DNA of 64,000 bases, taken from assembly GCF_014200755.1 (NCBI RefSeq), contig NZ_JACHCM010000001.1, forward strand, positions 708,367 through 772,366, written 5' to 3'. The first letter of the stretch is position 1, and each line of letters begins with the position of its first letter. Below, piece after piece: positions 63,759 through 64,000 of the stretch. This DNA comes from Rhodanobacter sp. ANJX3. GTDB lineage: Bacteria; Pseudomonadota; Gammaproteobacteria; Xanthomonadales; Rhodanobacteraceae. Under the pieces are notes generated by a model. That model saw nothing but the letters and a program-made list of their open reading frames with translations. It was not told the DNA's origin and did no database searches. The translations under genes and the position numbers were made by a program.

Positions 63759-64000
63759 TCATGGCGCGACAAACTCTTGGTTGCGTAACGCCAGCAAACC
63801 AAGCAACACCTCATCACGTTCCGAAACAAGCTGGGCAAATGGACGGTTATGGAGTTCTTCTGTTGCACCCTGGGCAATCATCGCGCAAAGCTCAGGTGTA
63901 AGAACGGGGGAACCGAGCGCACTCCATAAAGCATTCATCGGACCGGTGAACTGTTCAAGAAAATGCGCGATGCCGCCTTCCCCACCTCCTAGATTGAATA
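63759..64000 (-). CDS. 3-hydroxyacyl-CoA / L-carnitine dehydrogenase-like protein, C-terminal part (cut by window edge)
   Basis: Reading the minus strand from the window edge gives an open frame of 79 residues: FNLGGGEGGIAHFLEQFTGP, then MNALWSALGSPVLTPELCAM, and ends RNQEFVAP. The LGGGEGG-IxHFLxQF segment and the following PxLTPEL region resemble the C-terminus of L-carnitine dehydrogenases and related 3-hydroxyacyl-CoA dehydrogenases. The NAD-binding N-terminus lies outside the window. The likely role is oxidation of a beta-hydroxy acid such as carnitine; the substrate is uncertain. Confidence 0.7.
   Translation of the reverse strand, partial: FNLGGGEGGIAHFLEQFTGPMNALWSALGSPVLTPELCAMIAQGATEELHNRPFAQLVSERDEVLLGLLALRNQEFVAP

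Overview
The window looks like a chromosomal segment of a high-GC gammaproteobacterium of the order Lysobacterales (Xanthomonadales), probably Rhodanobacteraceae (Dyella/Frateuria/Luteibacter-like). This is inferred from the gene set: RpoE-RseA, a FadB-type fusion, SlyX with DUF2058, DUF1249 next to PpsR, FadL with a PsrA-like TetR, membrane PQQ glucose dehydrogenase, and TonB receptors paired with glycosidases. No rRNA gene is present to settle the species.

Left part (1-28 kb) is dense core genome: the end of the RpoE/RseA envelope-stress operon, a GGDEF-EAL regulator with a small partner, a fatty-acid oxidation fusion enzyme, the ugd-slyX-DUF2058 operon, a periplasmic FKBP isomerase, a CPA2 antiporter, a tRNA Ala-Glu-Asp cluster, the divergent ppsR/ppsA pair (gluconeogenesis), a PsrA-like TetR followed by FadL, an HU-like protein, a solitary prpD, a large TonB receptor with a frameshifted GH92 mannosidase remnant beside it, and PQQ glucose dehydrogenase. 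Clear intrinsic terminators separate many of these units.

Middle part (28-57 kb) is accessory in character: wider intergenic gaps, visibly more AT in several genes, and many regulators. It holds a stress block (MscS channel with a cyclic-nucleotide-binding-like domain, Dps, an HD-domain protein plus an SDR, catalase). Next comes a regulator block: two AraC proteins translationally coupled to a NarL-type regulator, a small MbcA/ParS-like protein, a FixJ-like regulator lacking its phospho-acceptor, and an OmpR-type regulator. A YWTD beta-propeller protein and two paralogous giant propeller histidine kinases follow, one with its own response regulator and one without. Two alpha/beta hydrolases, a LysR regulator, a Prc-type protease and two SGNH hydrolases complete the region.

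Right part (57-63.3 kb) is a compact candidate glycoside-use locus: a TetR gene facing a TonB receptor, then a second TetR whose stop overlaps the start of a divergent GH1 glycosidase. A perfect 8+8 bp inverted repeat overlaps the -35 box of a good sigma70-like promoter upstream of the receptor. The window ends inside the 3' end of a 3-hydroxyacyl-CoA/carnitine dehydrogenase-like gene.

I did not find an obviously new defence system, CRISPR array, prophage or intact insertion sequence. The best candidates for something not described are the glycoside locus with its operator and the split regulatory island at 34-55 kb.
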